A stretch of DNA of 6,352 nt. Source: an uncultured Eubacteriaceae bacterium. Its GTDB lineage: Bacteria > Bacillota > Clostridia > Lachnospirales > CAG-274. The stretch spans positions 1-6,352 of the forward strand of contig CANOGI010000130.1 of the NCBI GenBank assembly GCA_947565475.1, read 5' to 3'. The position numbers were made by a program, and so were the translations under genes. Below the pieces are notes generated by a model. The model saw only the letters and a list, made by a program, of their open reading frames with translations, ran no database searches and was not told the origin of the DNA. Positions 1 through 5,271 of the stretch are shown here, piece after piece (positions within the stretch are counted from its first letter, which is position 1; each line of letters starts with the position of its first letter).

Positions 1-14
1 TAAAAATAATTTTT

Positions 15-63
15 ATCTCGCCTCCTTTTGCTCCTTTTCAAGTGATTTGACTATACCGCGTTA
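15..63. repeat. Diverged direct repeat, copy A
   Basis: This copy shares the order ATCTCGC, a T/C-rich tract, TTTTCAAGT, TTT-ACTA and a final GCGTTA with copy B at 124-180. Roughly three quarters of the first 40 bases agree by eye, with small gaps. The copies start 109 bp apart. The T/C tract reads AAAGGAGG on the minus strand, but no start codon follows at a usable distance, so it is probably not a ribosome binding site. Nature unknown: degraded duplicated coding sequence or a small intergenic repeat. Confidence 0.55.
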
Positions 64-123
64 GCGTTGGTCGGCATAAGCTTTAGGCTTTGCTTTCTTT
101 CCGCTGCCTTGTAAAAAAATTTA

Positions 124-180
124 ATCTCGCTTTTTTTCTTATTTTCAAGTAGTTTAACTACAACAGACTATATAGCGTTA
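124..180. repeat. Diverged direct repeat, copy B
   Basis: This is the second copy of the repeat at 15-63. It begins ATCTCGC, contains TTTTCAAGT followed by TTT-ACTA, and ends GCGTTA at 175-180. It is about 8 bases longer than copy A because of extra sequence before the terminal GCGTTA. On the minus strand both copies contain a Leu-Glu-Lys/Asn-Lys-rich run, which supports a shared origin. Confidence 0.55.
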
Positions 181-346
181 ATAGATATTTTTTTCTTTTT
201 ATGAAATTATGTAATTGTCGCAATGAACGTGGTTTTGAAAGAAGTCTAATAAAAAAATTTTGCATATATCAGTTTTTATTAAAGTTTACACTAATTTTTT
301 ATACCGTCAGTGGATAAAATTTTTTGGAAACATTTTAATAAAACCC

Positions 347-375
347 TTGCGTTATTTCTTTTGTTGTGATATAAT
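347..375 (+). promoter_or_regulatory. rpsB promoter, sigma-A type with extended -10
   Basis: The -35 box TTGCGT is at 347-352. A 17-bp spacer ends in TG plus one base, and a consensus -10 box TATAAT is at 370-375. Transcription would start near 382 and leave a leader of about 117 nt before rpsB. This is the best-matching promoter for the rpsB-tsf unit, as expected for a highly expressed ribosomal operon. Confidence 0.82.
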
Positions 376-381
376 GTCAAG

Positions 382-498
382 CGAATTGAAAAAACACACA
401 CAAGTTATATTGTTAAGCGGTGCCGTTTTTATTCGTTTGAGTAAGAGAGGTTCTTAACTTTTGACTTGTGGAGGATTAAAACCACAGGAGGTACTAAA
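382..498 (+). promoter_or_regulatory. rpsB 5' leader
   Basis: This is the roughly 117-nt untranslated leader inferred from the promoter at 347-375. It contains a modest hairpin: AGTAAGA at 440-446 pairs with TCTTAACT at 452-459 with one bulge, around a 5-nt loop. The consensus Shine-Dalgarno AGGAGG is at 486-491. S2 represses its own mRNA through the leader in proteobacteria. Whether that happens here cannot be told, because I recognise no known S2-leader structure. Confidence 0.4.
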
Positions 499-1224
499 AT
501 GAGTGTTATTTCTATGAAACAATTATTAGAGGCGGGTGTTCACTTCGGACATCAGACAAGAAGATGGAATCCTAAAATGGCGGAATATATTTTCGCTGAG
601 AGAAATGGTATTTATATTATCGATCTTCAAAAAACGGTTAAAAAAGTTGAGGAAGCTTATCAGGCTGTTTCCGAGATAATTAAAGACGGCGGAGAGATTC
701 TTTTTGTTGGTACCAAAAAACAGGCGCAGGACTCTATTAAAGAAGAGGCTGTAAGATGCGGAATGTATTATATCAATGAGAGATGGTTAGGCGGTATGCT
801 CACCAACTTTGAGACAATCAAGACAAGAATCCAGAGACTTAAAGACCTTGAAGCTATGGTAGAGGACGGGACTATGGAACTTCTTCCCAAAAAAGAGGTT
901 GCTAATTTAATGCATGAAAAAGAAAAGCTTGAGAAAAATATCGGCGGTATAAAAAATATGACAAGAATACCCGACGTTATGTTTATTGTTGATCCAAGAA
1001 AAGAAAAAATCGCCGTTTCAGAGGCCCACAACCTTAATATTCCTATTGTCGCTATTGTTGACACAAACTGCGACCCTGAGGAAATTGATTATGTAATCCC
1101 AGGTAACGACGACGCTATCCGTGCGGTTAAGCTTATTGCTGGAAAAGTGGCTGACGCTGTTATTGAGTCAAGACAAGGTGAAATGGAAGTTTCTGAGGAA
1201 GAAGCTGAGGCTGTTTCAGAATAA
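499..1224 (+). CDS. rpsB: 30S ribosomal protein S2
   Basis: S2 binds late to the small ribosomal subunit between head and body, and it is needed for S1 or mRNA docking in bacteria that use S1. The 241-residue product matches the family length. It opens with the typical S2 N-terminus (residues 1-27, with LLEAGVHFGHQTRRWNPKM), followed by FAERNGIYIIDLQKT (32-46) and the helical hairpin around residues 100-157. The S2 signature region PDVMFIVDPRKEKIA lies at 158-172, and IPIVAIVDTNCDP at 181-193. The tail is acidic (EVSEEEAEAVSE). The start at 499 is chosen over an in-frame TTG at 466 because AGGAGG (486-491) sits 7 nt upstream and the protein then begins like other S2 proteins. It is the first gene of the rpsB-tsf pair, and tsf follows after 125 bp containing a terminator-like hairpin. 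Confidence 0.98.
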   Translation: MSVISMKQLLEAGVHFGHQTRRWNPKMAEYIFAERNGIYIIDLQKTVKKVEEAYQAVSEIIKDGGEILFVGTKKQAQDSIKEEAVRCGMYYINERWLGGMLTNFETIKTRIQRLKDLEAMVEDGTMELLPKKEVANLMHEKEKLEKNIGGIKNMTRIPDVMFIVDPRKEKIAVSEAHNLNIPIVAIVDTNCDPEEIDYVIPGNDDAIRAVKLIAGKVADAVIESRQGEMEVSEEEAEAVSE

Positions 1225-1270
1225 TTTTTAATTGGGTTTAGACAGTATTATTTATAAAAATTTTTAATAT

Positions 1271-1323
1271 AGATATTTTAAGGAAATATCGTTTTTATTT
1301 GATGTTTCCTTAAAATGTTTTTT
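1271..1323 (+). terminator. Terminator-like hairpin between rpsB and tsf
   Basis: Bases 1275-1290 pair with 1301-1316 as a 16-bp stem with one G-U pair, around a 10-nt T-rich loop (1291-1300). A few weaker pairs at 1271-1274 can extend the base. A run of six T follows at 1318-1323. This has the form of an intrinsic terminator, although the stem is AT-rich. It ends only 12 bp before the tsf Shine-Dalgarno sequence. No convincing promoter lies between it and tsf, so it probably acts as a partial terminator (attenuator) or RNA-processing/stability element rather than a full stop. Confidence 0.72.
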
Positions 1324-1349
1324 AATATATTTTACGGAGGGTAAATAAA

Positions 1350-2288
1350 ATGGCTGTTACTGCTGCTATGATTAAAGAACTTAGAGAAATGACAGGCGTA
1401 GGTATGAGCACCTGTAAAGAAGCCTTAGTTGAGGCTGACGGAAATATTGAGAAAGCAGTTGAGATACTTAGAGAAAAGGGTCTTGCCGCCGCCGCTAAAA
1501 AAGCGGGTCGTATAGCCGCCGAGGGTCTTAGTTACGCTTACATTACAGATGACAATAAAACAGGCGTTGTTGTGGAAGTAAACAGTGAGACGGACTTTGT
1601 AGCTAAAAACGCTGAGTTTCAGAAATTTGTCTCTGCTGTGGCGGAGCAAATTGTTAAATCAGACGCTAAAAATACTGACGAGCTTTTTGAGGAAAAATGG
1701 GTTGAGGATGAGAATATTACCGTTAAAGAGGCTTTAACTCAGAAAATTTCTGTTATTGGCGAAAATCTCAATATAAGACGTTTTAAAAAATTTGTCAACG
1801 ATGATAATGGTTTTTTGGTCTCATATTTACACGCCGGCGGAAAAGTGGCTGTTTTGCTTCAGTTTGAGACAGACGTTAAATCAGACGCTTTAAATGAGGC
1901 GGGAAAAAATATCGCTATGCAAATAGCCGCTATGAATCCGGAATTTATAGATAGAGCCGCTGTTCCTGACGATTATATTCAGAAAGAAACGGAAATTCTC
2001 ACTCAGCAGGCTAAAAACGACCCAGCTAACGCTAAAAAACCTGATAATGTAATTGAGAAGATGATTACAGGACGTCTTAACAAAGAGTTAAAAGAAAAAT
2101 GTCTTGTGGAACAGGAATATGTTAAAGCGGAAGATAAAGAAACCGTTAAACAGTATGTTGAGTCTGTTGCTAAAGAAATAGGTGGAAAGGTTTCAATTAA
2201 AGCTTTTGTCCGTTTTGAGACAGGCGAGGGTATTGAGAAAAAAGAGGAAAATTTTGCTGAGGAAGTAAATAAAGCTATGGGCGTATAA
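1350..2288 (+). CDS. tsf: Translation elongation factor Ts (EF-Ts)
   Basis: EF-Ts is the cytoplasmic nucleotide-exchange factor that removes GDP from EF-Tu so that EF-Tu can bind GTP and aminoacyl-tRNA again. The 312-residue product has an N-terminal UBA-like domain (about 1-55) with LREMTGVGMSTCKEAL at 11-26. EVNSETDFVAKN at 76-87 contains the TDFV motif, whose Asp and Phe contact EF-Tu near its Mg site. The repeated core follows: HAGGKVAVLL at 161-170, then NIAMQIAAMNP at 187-197. The C-terminal segment (about 235-312) carries GKVSIKAFVRFETGEGIEK. The length is a little above the E. coli protein (283) and usual for Clostridia. GGAGG at 1336-1340 lies 9 nt before the ATG. It is the second gene of the rpsB-tsf unit, ended by the terminator at 2311-2349. 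The usual next genes, pyrH and frr, are not here. Confidence 0.98.
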   Translation: MAVTAAMIKELREMTGVGMSTCKEALVEADGNIEKAVEILREKGLAAAAKKAGRIAAEGLSYAYITDDNKTGVVVEVNSETDFVAKNAEFQKFVSAVAEQIVKSDAKNTDELFEEKWVEDENITVKEALTQKISVIGENLNIRRFKKFVNDDNGFLVSYLHAGGKVAVLLQFETDVKSDALNEAGKNIAMQIAAMNPEFIDRAAVPDDYIQKETEILTQQAKNDPANAKKPDNVIEKMITGRLNKELKEKCLVEQEYVKAEDKETVKQYVESVAKEIGGKVSIKAFVRFETGEGIEKKEENFAEEVNKAMGV

Positions 2289-2310
2289 TTTTCCTGATAA
2301 ATAAAGGATT

Positions 2311-2349
2311 AAATGGTGTAGATTTGACAGAAGTCTATGCCATTTTTTT
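2311..2349 (+). terminator. Intrinsic terminator after tsf
   Basis: Bases 2311-2325 pair with 2331-2345 over 15 consecutive pairs, three of them G-U, around the 5-nt loop GACAG. The T run is at 2343-2349. It begins 23 bp after the tsf stop codon and ends the rpsB-tsf transcription unit. Confidence 0.92.
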
Positions 2350-2461
2350 ATATAATAGGCTTATTTTGAGATTATTTAAACGGCTAACGATTCCGATAAT
2401 TAAGTGGGGATACTTATTTTATTAAATGGGAGTTAAAACAAAGGTTGAGTTACTCTCTGTA

Positions 2462-2500
2462 GGCTATTAGTATTTTTGTTATATAAAAATATTAATAGTC
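2462..2500. repeat. Perfectly paired palindrome, 16-bp arms
   Basis: Bases 2462-2477 pair with 2485-2500 (16 pairs, two of them G-U in RNA) around the 7-nt loop GTTATAT. No T run follows on either strand, so it is not a normal intrinsic terminator. It could be a protein-binding site or an RNA stem. A TTGACT sequence starts 2 bp after it (2502-2507), but no matching -10 box lies at the correct distance. Confidence 0.65.
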
Positions 2501-2564
2501 CTTGACTTATAACAGTTTCATAAATGAATAAAAATATTTTATTTTTGTTTTTTTGTCTTTTATA

Positions 2565-2593
2565 TGTACAAATCAAATTAAATTTGTTATAAT
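2565..2593 (+). promoter_or_regulatory. Promoter in front of the interrupted small ORF
   Basis: The -35-like TGTACA is at 2565-2570 (4 of 6 consensus bases). A 17-bp spacer ends in TG plus one base, and TATAAT is at 2588-2593. Transcription would start near 2600, just ahead of the small interrupted frame at 2593-2733. The next intact gene is over 450 bp away, so this promoter serves either a small RNA, a small or dead gene, or a very long leader. Confidence 0.62.
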
Positions 2594-2733
2594 TAGATAA
2601 TAAAGCACAGATTAGTTTAGAATAAGAATTGTTTAAGGAAAAAGCGGCGGAAAAACAAATCGGCCTTTATGAATATAAGGACAAGCTAATTCGTAAGCTT
2701 TTGAGGGATGCTGTGAATTGTCTTTTTAAATAG
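2593..2733 (+). pseudogene. Interrupted short reading frame, unknown protein
   Basis: One frame reads LDNKAQISLE, then a TAA stop (2623-2625), then 35 codons including EKAAEKQIGLYEYKDKLIRK and ending RDAVNCLFK before TAG (2731-2733). The part after the TAA has a coding-like mix of codons (GCG, GCG, GGC, GAC, CTA, CGT) that stands out from the AT-rich surroundings. It could be translated from a TTG at 2629 as 34 residues, but no Shine-Dalgarno sequence precedes it. It is most simply the 3' end of a decayed gene. A tiny real gene, or an RNA gene transcribed from the promoter at 2565-2593, cannot be excluded. I do not recognise the family. Confidence 0.4.
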
Positions 2734-2903
2734 ATAGGCGTAGACTGAAAACAAATATTTTGCGTAAGAGATTTTCCGATAATTTAATTTTTATTTTTTC
2801 AAATCCGTGTGATGTAAAAGAGATTTGCTTTGATTTTTTTATCAATAGCAATATTAATATTTTGGTTTTGCTTAATTTAAAAAAACATTGATTAATTGAA
2901 TGT

Positions 2904-2932
2904 TTTATGAGTTTAGAAAAGTTTTTTATAAT
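2904..2932 (+). promoter_or_regulatory. Possible promoter for the 136-residue gene
   Basis: TATAAT is at 2927-2932, with a poor -35 (TTTATG, 2904-2909) at 17-bp spacing and no TG extension. It would give a leader of about 135 nt that includes the AT-rich hairpin at 2945-2984. In DNA this AT-rich such a match can arise by chance, but no better candidate is seen before the gene at 3074. Confidence 0.35.
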
Positions 2933-3073
2933 TAGGTTTCTTTTATTTAAAAAGTAAGTTTGTGTTTTTTACTTTATTTTAAATTATAAGTTTGTAAAAT
3001 ATAAGAAGCTTTTTTAAATTATTTTTTAGAGTTGGTCTTTGTTTTTCAATAATTATTTTAGGAGGAATAAAAG

Positions 3074-3484
3074 ATGGCTGTAATAGATGAGGTTATCCGT
3101 ATTGAAGGGGATAACAGTTTAAGTTTTGGAAATTACTCGGTTTCTGAGAAACAAAAAGTAAATGATTTTGAGGCGTTTGGAGACGTTTATAAAGTTAAAA
3201 CTCATAATGAAATTACAAGACTTGAAAAGAATGGAAAACTTTTACTTGAAACAGTTCCGGGTGCCGCTGTCCATAATTTAAAAGTATCGGAGAAAGGTAT
3301 AACTTTTTTGGCTGAGGGTATTGATGATACACAGATTACCCTTGAGCTTGAGTCAGGTGTGAGCTATAAAATTTATGTGGATGATGTGAATATCGGAAAG
3401 ATGAAAGCTAATCTATCGGGTAAAATAAGTTTTAGTGTTGAACTGGGAACGACGGCGAAAGCTGTTCACATTGATAAAAAATAA
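3074..3484 (+). CDS. Conserved-type hypothetical protein, 136 residues
   Basis: The start is well supported: AGGAGG at 3060-3065 lies 8 nt before the ATG. The 136-residue product is soluble, with no signal peptide, membrane segment or cysteine. It is rich in alternating hydrophobic and polar residues with many Val, Ile and Thr, which suggests an all-beta fold. Landmarks are SLSFGNY (15-21), VPGAAVHNLK (61-70), and a C-terminal stretch YKIYVDDVNIGKMKANLSGK (98-117) followed by ISFSVEL. The last part resembles the beta-sandwich pattern seen at the ends of some glycoside hydrolases. From memory, similar short proteins occur in Lachnospiraceae, where automatic annotation sometimes calls them endosialidase-like. 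I see no sialidase Asp-box or catalytic motif, so that name is not supported here. The gene is isolated, with long gaps on both sides, so it is probably monocistronic. Confidence 0.85.
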   Translation: MAVIDEVIRIEGDNSLSFGNYSVSEKQKVNDFEAFGDVYKVKTHNEITRLEKNGKLLLETVPGAAVHNLKVSEKGITFLAEGIDDTQITLELESGVSYKIYVDDVNIGKMKANLSGKISFSVELGTTAKAVHIDKK

Positions 3485-3525
3485 TGATTGAGATTATATA
3501 GTTTATTTTTATAAAAATGAATTTT

Positions 3526-3560
3526 GTAAGCTCCCGGCTTTAAAAGGCCGTGGGGCTTAC
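3526..3560 (+). repeat. GC-rich imperfect hairpin, IS200/IS605-end-like
   Basis: Bases 3526-3540 pair with 3545-3560 over 15 pairs (two G-U) with one unpaired T (3551), closing on the 4-nt loop TAAA. The CTCCCGGC...GCCG-T-GGGG core is strikingly GC-rich against its surroundings. No T run follows on either strand, so it is a poor terminator. IS200/IS605 elements carry subterminal imperfect hairpins of this sort (often ...CCC...GTGGG... with one bulged base) near their right end, where the TnpB guide RNA also ends. No tnpA or tnpB remnant is visible nearby. It may be a solo end, a decayed element, or an unrelated structured RNA. Confidence 0.5.
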
Positions 3561-3641
3561 TGAGCTGTGTTTAAAAGTTTTGCTTTAATTAGGGTGTGTC
3601 TAAAGGCTATATAACGGTTGTCAAAGCTGTATAAATAATAA

Positions 3642-3680
3642 ATTTTCTCAAGATATATCTGTTTTTTAGACTGAGAAAAT
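3642..3680 (+). repeat. Hairpin with 9-bp perfect arms
   Basis: ATTTTCTCA (3642-3650) is an exact inverted repeat of TGAGAAAAT (3672-3680), separated by 21 nt that include a run of six T. It lies about 80 bp after the GC-rich hairpin and has no following T run. The function is unknown. It could be part of the same structured RNA or decayed element. Confidence 0.4.
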
Positions 3681-3783
3681 ATTAAAAAATAAATATGGTC
3701 TTAATTTATTTTATTTTTTATAATTTTATTATAAATTTTTATATTTTATTTTTTAGAAATGTCCAGTAAAAATGAGTTTTTTT

Positions 3784-3792
3784 TGATATAAT
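3784..3792 (+). promoter_or_regulatory. radA promoter (extended -10)
   Basis: TG plus one base precedes the consensus TATAAT at 3787-3792. No recognisable -35 box lies 16-18 bp upstream, so recognition would depend on the extended -10 element. Transcription would begin near 3799, giving a leader of about 45 nt before radA. The core TGATATAAT is identical to those at 367-375 and 5263-5271. Confidence 0.65.
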
Positions 3793-3843
3793 ATATATTG
3801 TTTAAAATTAGGTTGATGTTATTATGAATTAATGGTGGCTTAT

Positions 3844-5211
3844 ATGGCAAAAATAAAAACGAAGTATGTTTGCGGCGAATGCGGTTATGAGACGGGGAGA
3901 TGGCTTGGAAAATGTCCGTCCTGTGGAATGTTTAATACTATGAATGAGGAAGCGGTGACGAAAACCGCGTCATTTTTTTCATCTTCCGCGGGAGAGGCTT
4001 CTTTCAGCAAGCCTTTACGTCTTGAAAACATACAGCCTATAGACGACAATCGTATTAAGACCAATATAGGCGAACTTGACAGAGTTTTAAGCGGCGGAAT
4101 TGTTCAGGGGTCTTTAACGCTTGTGGGAGGAGACCCGGGAATTGGCAAGTCGACTTTGCTTATACAGATTTGTCAATATATTGGCGAGCAGGGAAAACAA
4201 ATTTTATATGTTTCAGGGGAAGAATCGGTACAGCAGATTAAACTTCGAGCCTCAAGACTTAATATTATGACGAAAAATCTTTTGTTAATGTCCGAGACAA
4301 ATTTAGATATAATTGAAAACACAATCAAAGAGGTTTCTCCTGAGTTAATTATAATAGATTCTGTTCAAACTATGTATATTGATGAGATTTCAAGCGCTCC
4401 AGGAAGTGTTAGTCAAGTTCGTGAGTGTACGTCAAGGCTTATGCGTCTCGGAAAAAGTAAAAATATTTCTGTGTTTATTGTTGGACATGTTACAAAAGAT
4501 GGAGCTATAGCGGGGCCGAGGGTTTTAGAGCATATAGTAGATACGGTTCTTTATTTTGAGGGGGAAAGGCGGGATAGTTATCGTGTACTTCGCTCAGTTA
4601 AAAATCGTTTTGGCTCAACAAATGAGATTGGTGTTTTTGAAATGAGAAACGAGGGCCTTGTGGAAATAAAAAATCCTTCGGAATATATGCTTTCAGGAAG
4701 ACCAATTAATGTGTCAGGTTCCTCAATAACGTGCAGTATTGAGGGGACAAGACCGATTCTTGCTGAGGTACAGTCTCTTGTGACATATACTAATTTTGGT
4801 ATGCCGAGGCGAATGGCGACGGGCGTTGATTATAACAGAGTTACCCTTTTAATCGCGGTGCTTGAGAAAAGAATTGGTCTTAATCTTGGCAATTATGACA
4901 GTTATGTTAATCTTACAGGAGGTATAAAAATCGCCGAACCTTCTCTTGACGCGGCAATAGTGTGCGCTATTGTGTCAAGTTATAAAAATAAAGTCGTCGA
5001 CCCGTTTACTCTTGTTTTTGGTGAAATTGGCTTGACGGGAGAAATAAGGGCGGTAGCCATGAGTGAAAGAAGGGTTATGGAAGCCGCTAAACTTGGTTTT
5101 AAAACATGTGTTCTTCCAAAGGAGAATTTGAAAGAACTAAAGAATGTAAAGGGAATTAATTTAGTTGGTGTTTCCACGGTTTCAGAATTGCTTAACGTTG
5201 CTGTGGTATGA
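3844..5211 (+). CDS. radA: DNA repair protein RadA (Sms)
   Basis: RadA is a hexameric RecA-like ATPase. It helps RecA extend strand exchange and processes branched DNA during recombinational repair and transformation. The 455 residues match the family. The N-terminal zinc finger has Cys10, Cys13, Cys24 and Cys27. The Walker A motif GGDPGIGKST is at 95-104 and Walker B LIIIDS at 168-173. The RadA-specific KNRFG motif is at 253-257. The C-terminal Lon-protease-like scaffold (about 285-455) includes FGEIGLTGEIR at 392-402. All key residues are present, so it should be functional. An in-frame ATG at 3832 would add four residues (MVAY). I prefer 3844 because RadA proteins typically begin MAK, and GGTGG (3834-3838) can serve as a weak Shine-Dalgarno 5 nt before it. 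In many Bacillota radA follows clpC and precedes disA; here it stands alone with its own promoter. Confidence 0.97.
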   Translation: MAKIKTKYVCGECGYETGRWLGKCPSCGMFNTMNEEAVTKTASFFSSSAGEASFSKPLRLENIQPIDDNRIKTNIGELDRVLSGGIVQGSLTLVGGDPGIGKSTLLIQICQYIGEQGKQILYVSGEESVQQIKLRASRLNIMTKNLLLMSETNLDIIENTIKEVSPELIIIDSVQTMYIDEISSAPGSVSQVRECTSRLMRLGKSKNISVFIVGHVTKDGAIAGPRVLEHIVDTVLYFEGERRDSYRVLRSVKNRFGSTNEIGVFEMRNEGLVEIKNPSEYMLSGRPINVSGSSITCSIEGTRPILAEVQSLVTYTNFGMPRRMATGVDYNRVTLLIAVLEKRIGLNLGNYDSYVNLTGGIKIAEPSLDAAIVCAIVSSYKNKVVDPFTLVFGEIGLTGEIRAVAMSERRVMEAAKLGFKTCVLPKENLKELKNVKGINLVGVSTVSELLNVAVV

Positions 5212-5243
5212 CTTTTATGAAATAAAAACTTTATAATATATTG

Positions 5244-5271
5244 TTGAAAAAATGAAAAAATATGATATAAT
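5244..5271 (+). promoter_or_regulatory. Strong promoter far upstream of the SEC-C gene
   Basis: The -35 box TTGAAA is at 5244-5249. A 16-bp spacer ends in TG plus one base, and TATAAT is at 5266-5271. Transcription would start near 5278, about 285 nt before the SEC-C start codon. It could therefore make a long leader for the SEC-C and tRNA-modification genes, or a separate small RNA of about 65 nt ending at the T run 5338-5343. Confidence 0.7.

Larger units (their letters stand above)
1..498. other. Gene-free region upstream of rpsB
   Basis: No reading frame here looks like a gene: the longest begins at a TTG (260), has no Shine-Dalgarno sequence, runs through the rpsB promoter and gives a low-complexity, Phe/Ile-rich product. 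The first 200 bases hold a diverged direct repeat (listed separately). On the minus strand, parts of the repeats translate into short Lys/Glu-rich runs (for example VKSLEKEQKEAR followed by a stop). They could therefore be the worn 3' end of a gene lost from the left, but stops interrupt every frame. In many Bacillota the gene before rpsB is codY or topA; neither is visible. The right part carries the rpsB promoter and leader. Confidence 0.7.
2350..3073. other. Long AT-rich intergenic region with remnants
   Basis: No full-length gene is present between tsf and the next coding region (785 bp from stop to start, counting the tsf terminator). The region holds a 39-bp palindrome (2462-2500), a good promoter (2565-2593), a short interrupted frame (2593-2733), a weak promoter (2904-2932) and an AT-rich hairpin (2945-2984: ATTTAAAA and AGTAA against TTACTTT and ATTTTAAAT, with a small bulge). 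The 11-mer TTCCGATAATT occurs at 2391-2401 and again at 2774-2784. The mixture of AT-rich filler and a coding-like scrap is typical of decayed genes. Confidence 0.7.
3485..3843. other. Intergenic region between the 136-residue gene and radA
   Basis: No gene is seen in these 359 bp. It holds a GC-rich hairpin (3526-3560), a second hairpin (3642-3680), a stretch made almost wholly of A and T (about 3680-3750) and the radA promoter. No intrinsic terminator with a proper T run follows the gene ending at 3484. The GC-rich hairpin is the only candidate stop. Confidence 0.7.

Noticed and set aside
260..457. 65-codon + strand reading frame upstream of rpsB
   Set aside because: It starts at TTG without a Shine-Dalgarno sequence, overlaps the rpsB promoter and gives a low-complexity product.
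466..498. N-terminal extension of S2 from a TTG at 466
   Set aside because: The ATG at 499 has AGGAGG 7 nt upstream and gives the normal S2 N-terminus; the extension would be coded by the ribosome binding site itself.
768..1064. 98-codon minus-strand reading frame
   Set aside because: It lies wholly inside rpsB on the opposite strand and is a shadow of its codon pattern.
1237..1258. Possible tsf promoter in the rpsB-tsf gap
   Set aside because: The best -35 and -10 matches have wrong spacing or too few consensus bases, and the terminator-like hairpin would follow any start there.
1425..1649. 74-codon minus-strand reading frame
   Set aside because: It lies inside tsf on the opposite strand, with no start signal.
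2502..2507. TTGACT as a -35 box beside the palindrome
   Set aside because: No TATAAT-like sequence lies 16-18 bp downstream.
3816..3834. Tiny leader ORFs before radA (three and two codons, one overlapping the ATG at 3832)
   Set aside because: They are too short to tell from chance and have no clear ribosome binding site.
3832..3843. Upstream ATG for radA adding MVAY
   Set aside because: No Shine-Dalgarno precedes it, and RadA proteins usually begin at the equivalent of the ATG at 3844. It is not fully excluded.
4980..5177. 65-codon minus-strand reading frame
   Set aside because: It is antisense to the conserved C-terminal part of radA.
5213..5227. Small hairpin after radA (TTTTAT / ATAAAA)
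   Set aside because: It has only six A-T pairs, a 3-nt loop and no following T run, so it is not a credible terminator.
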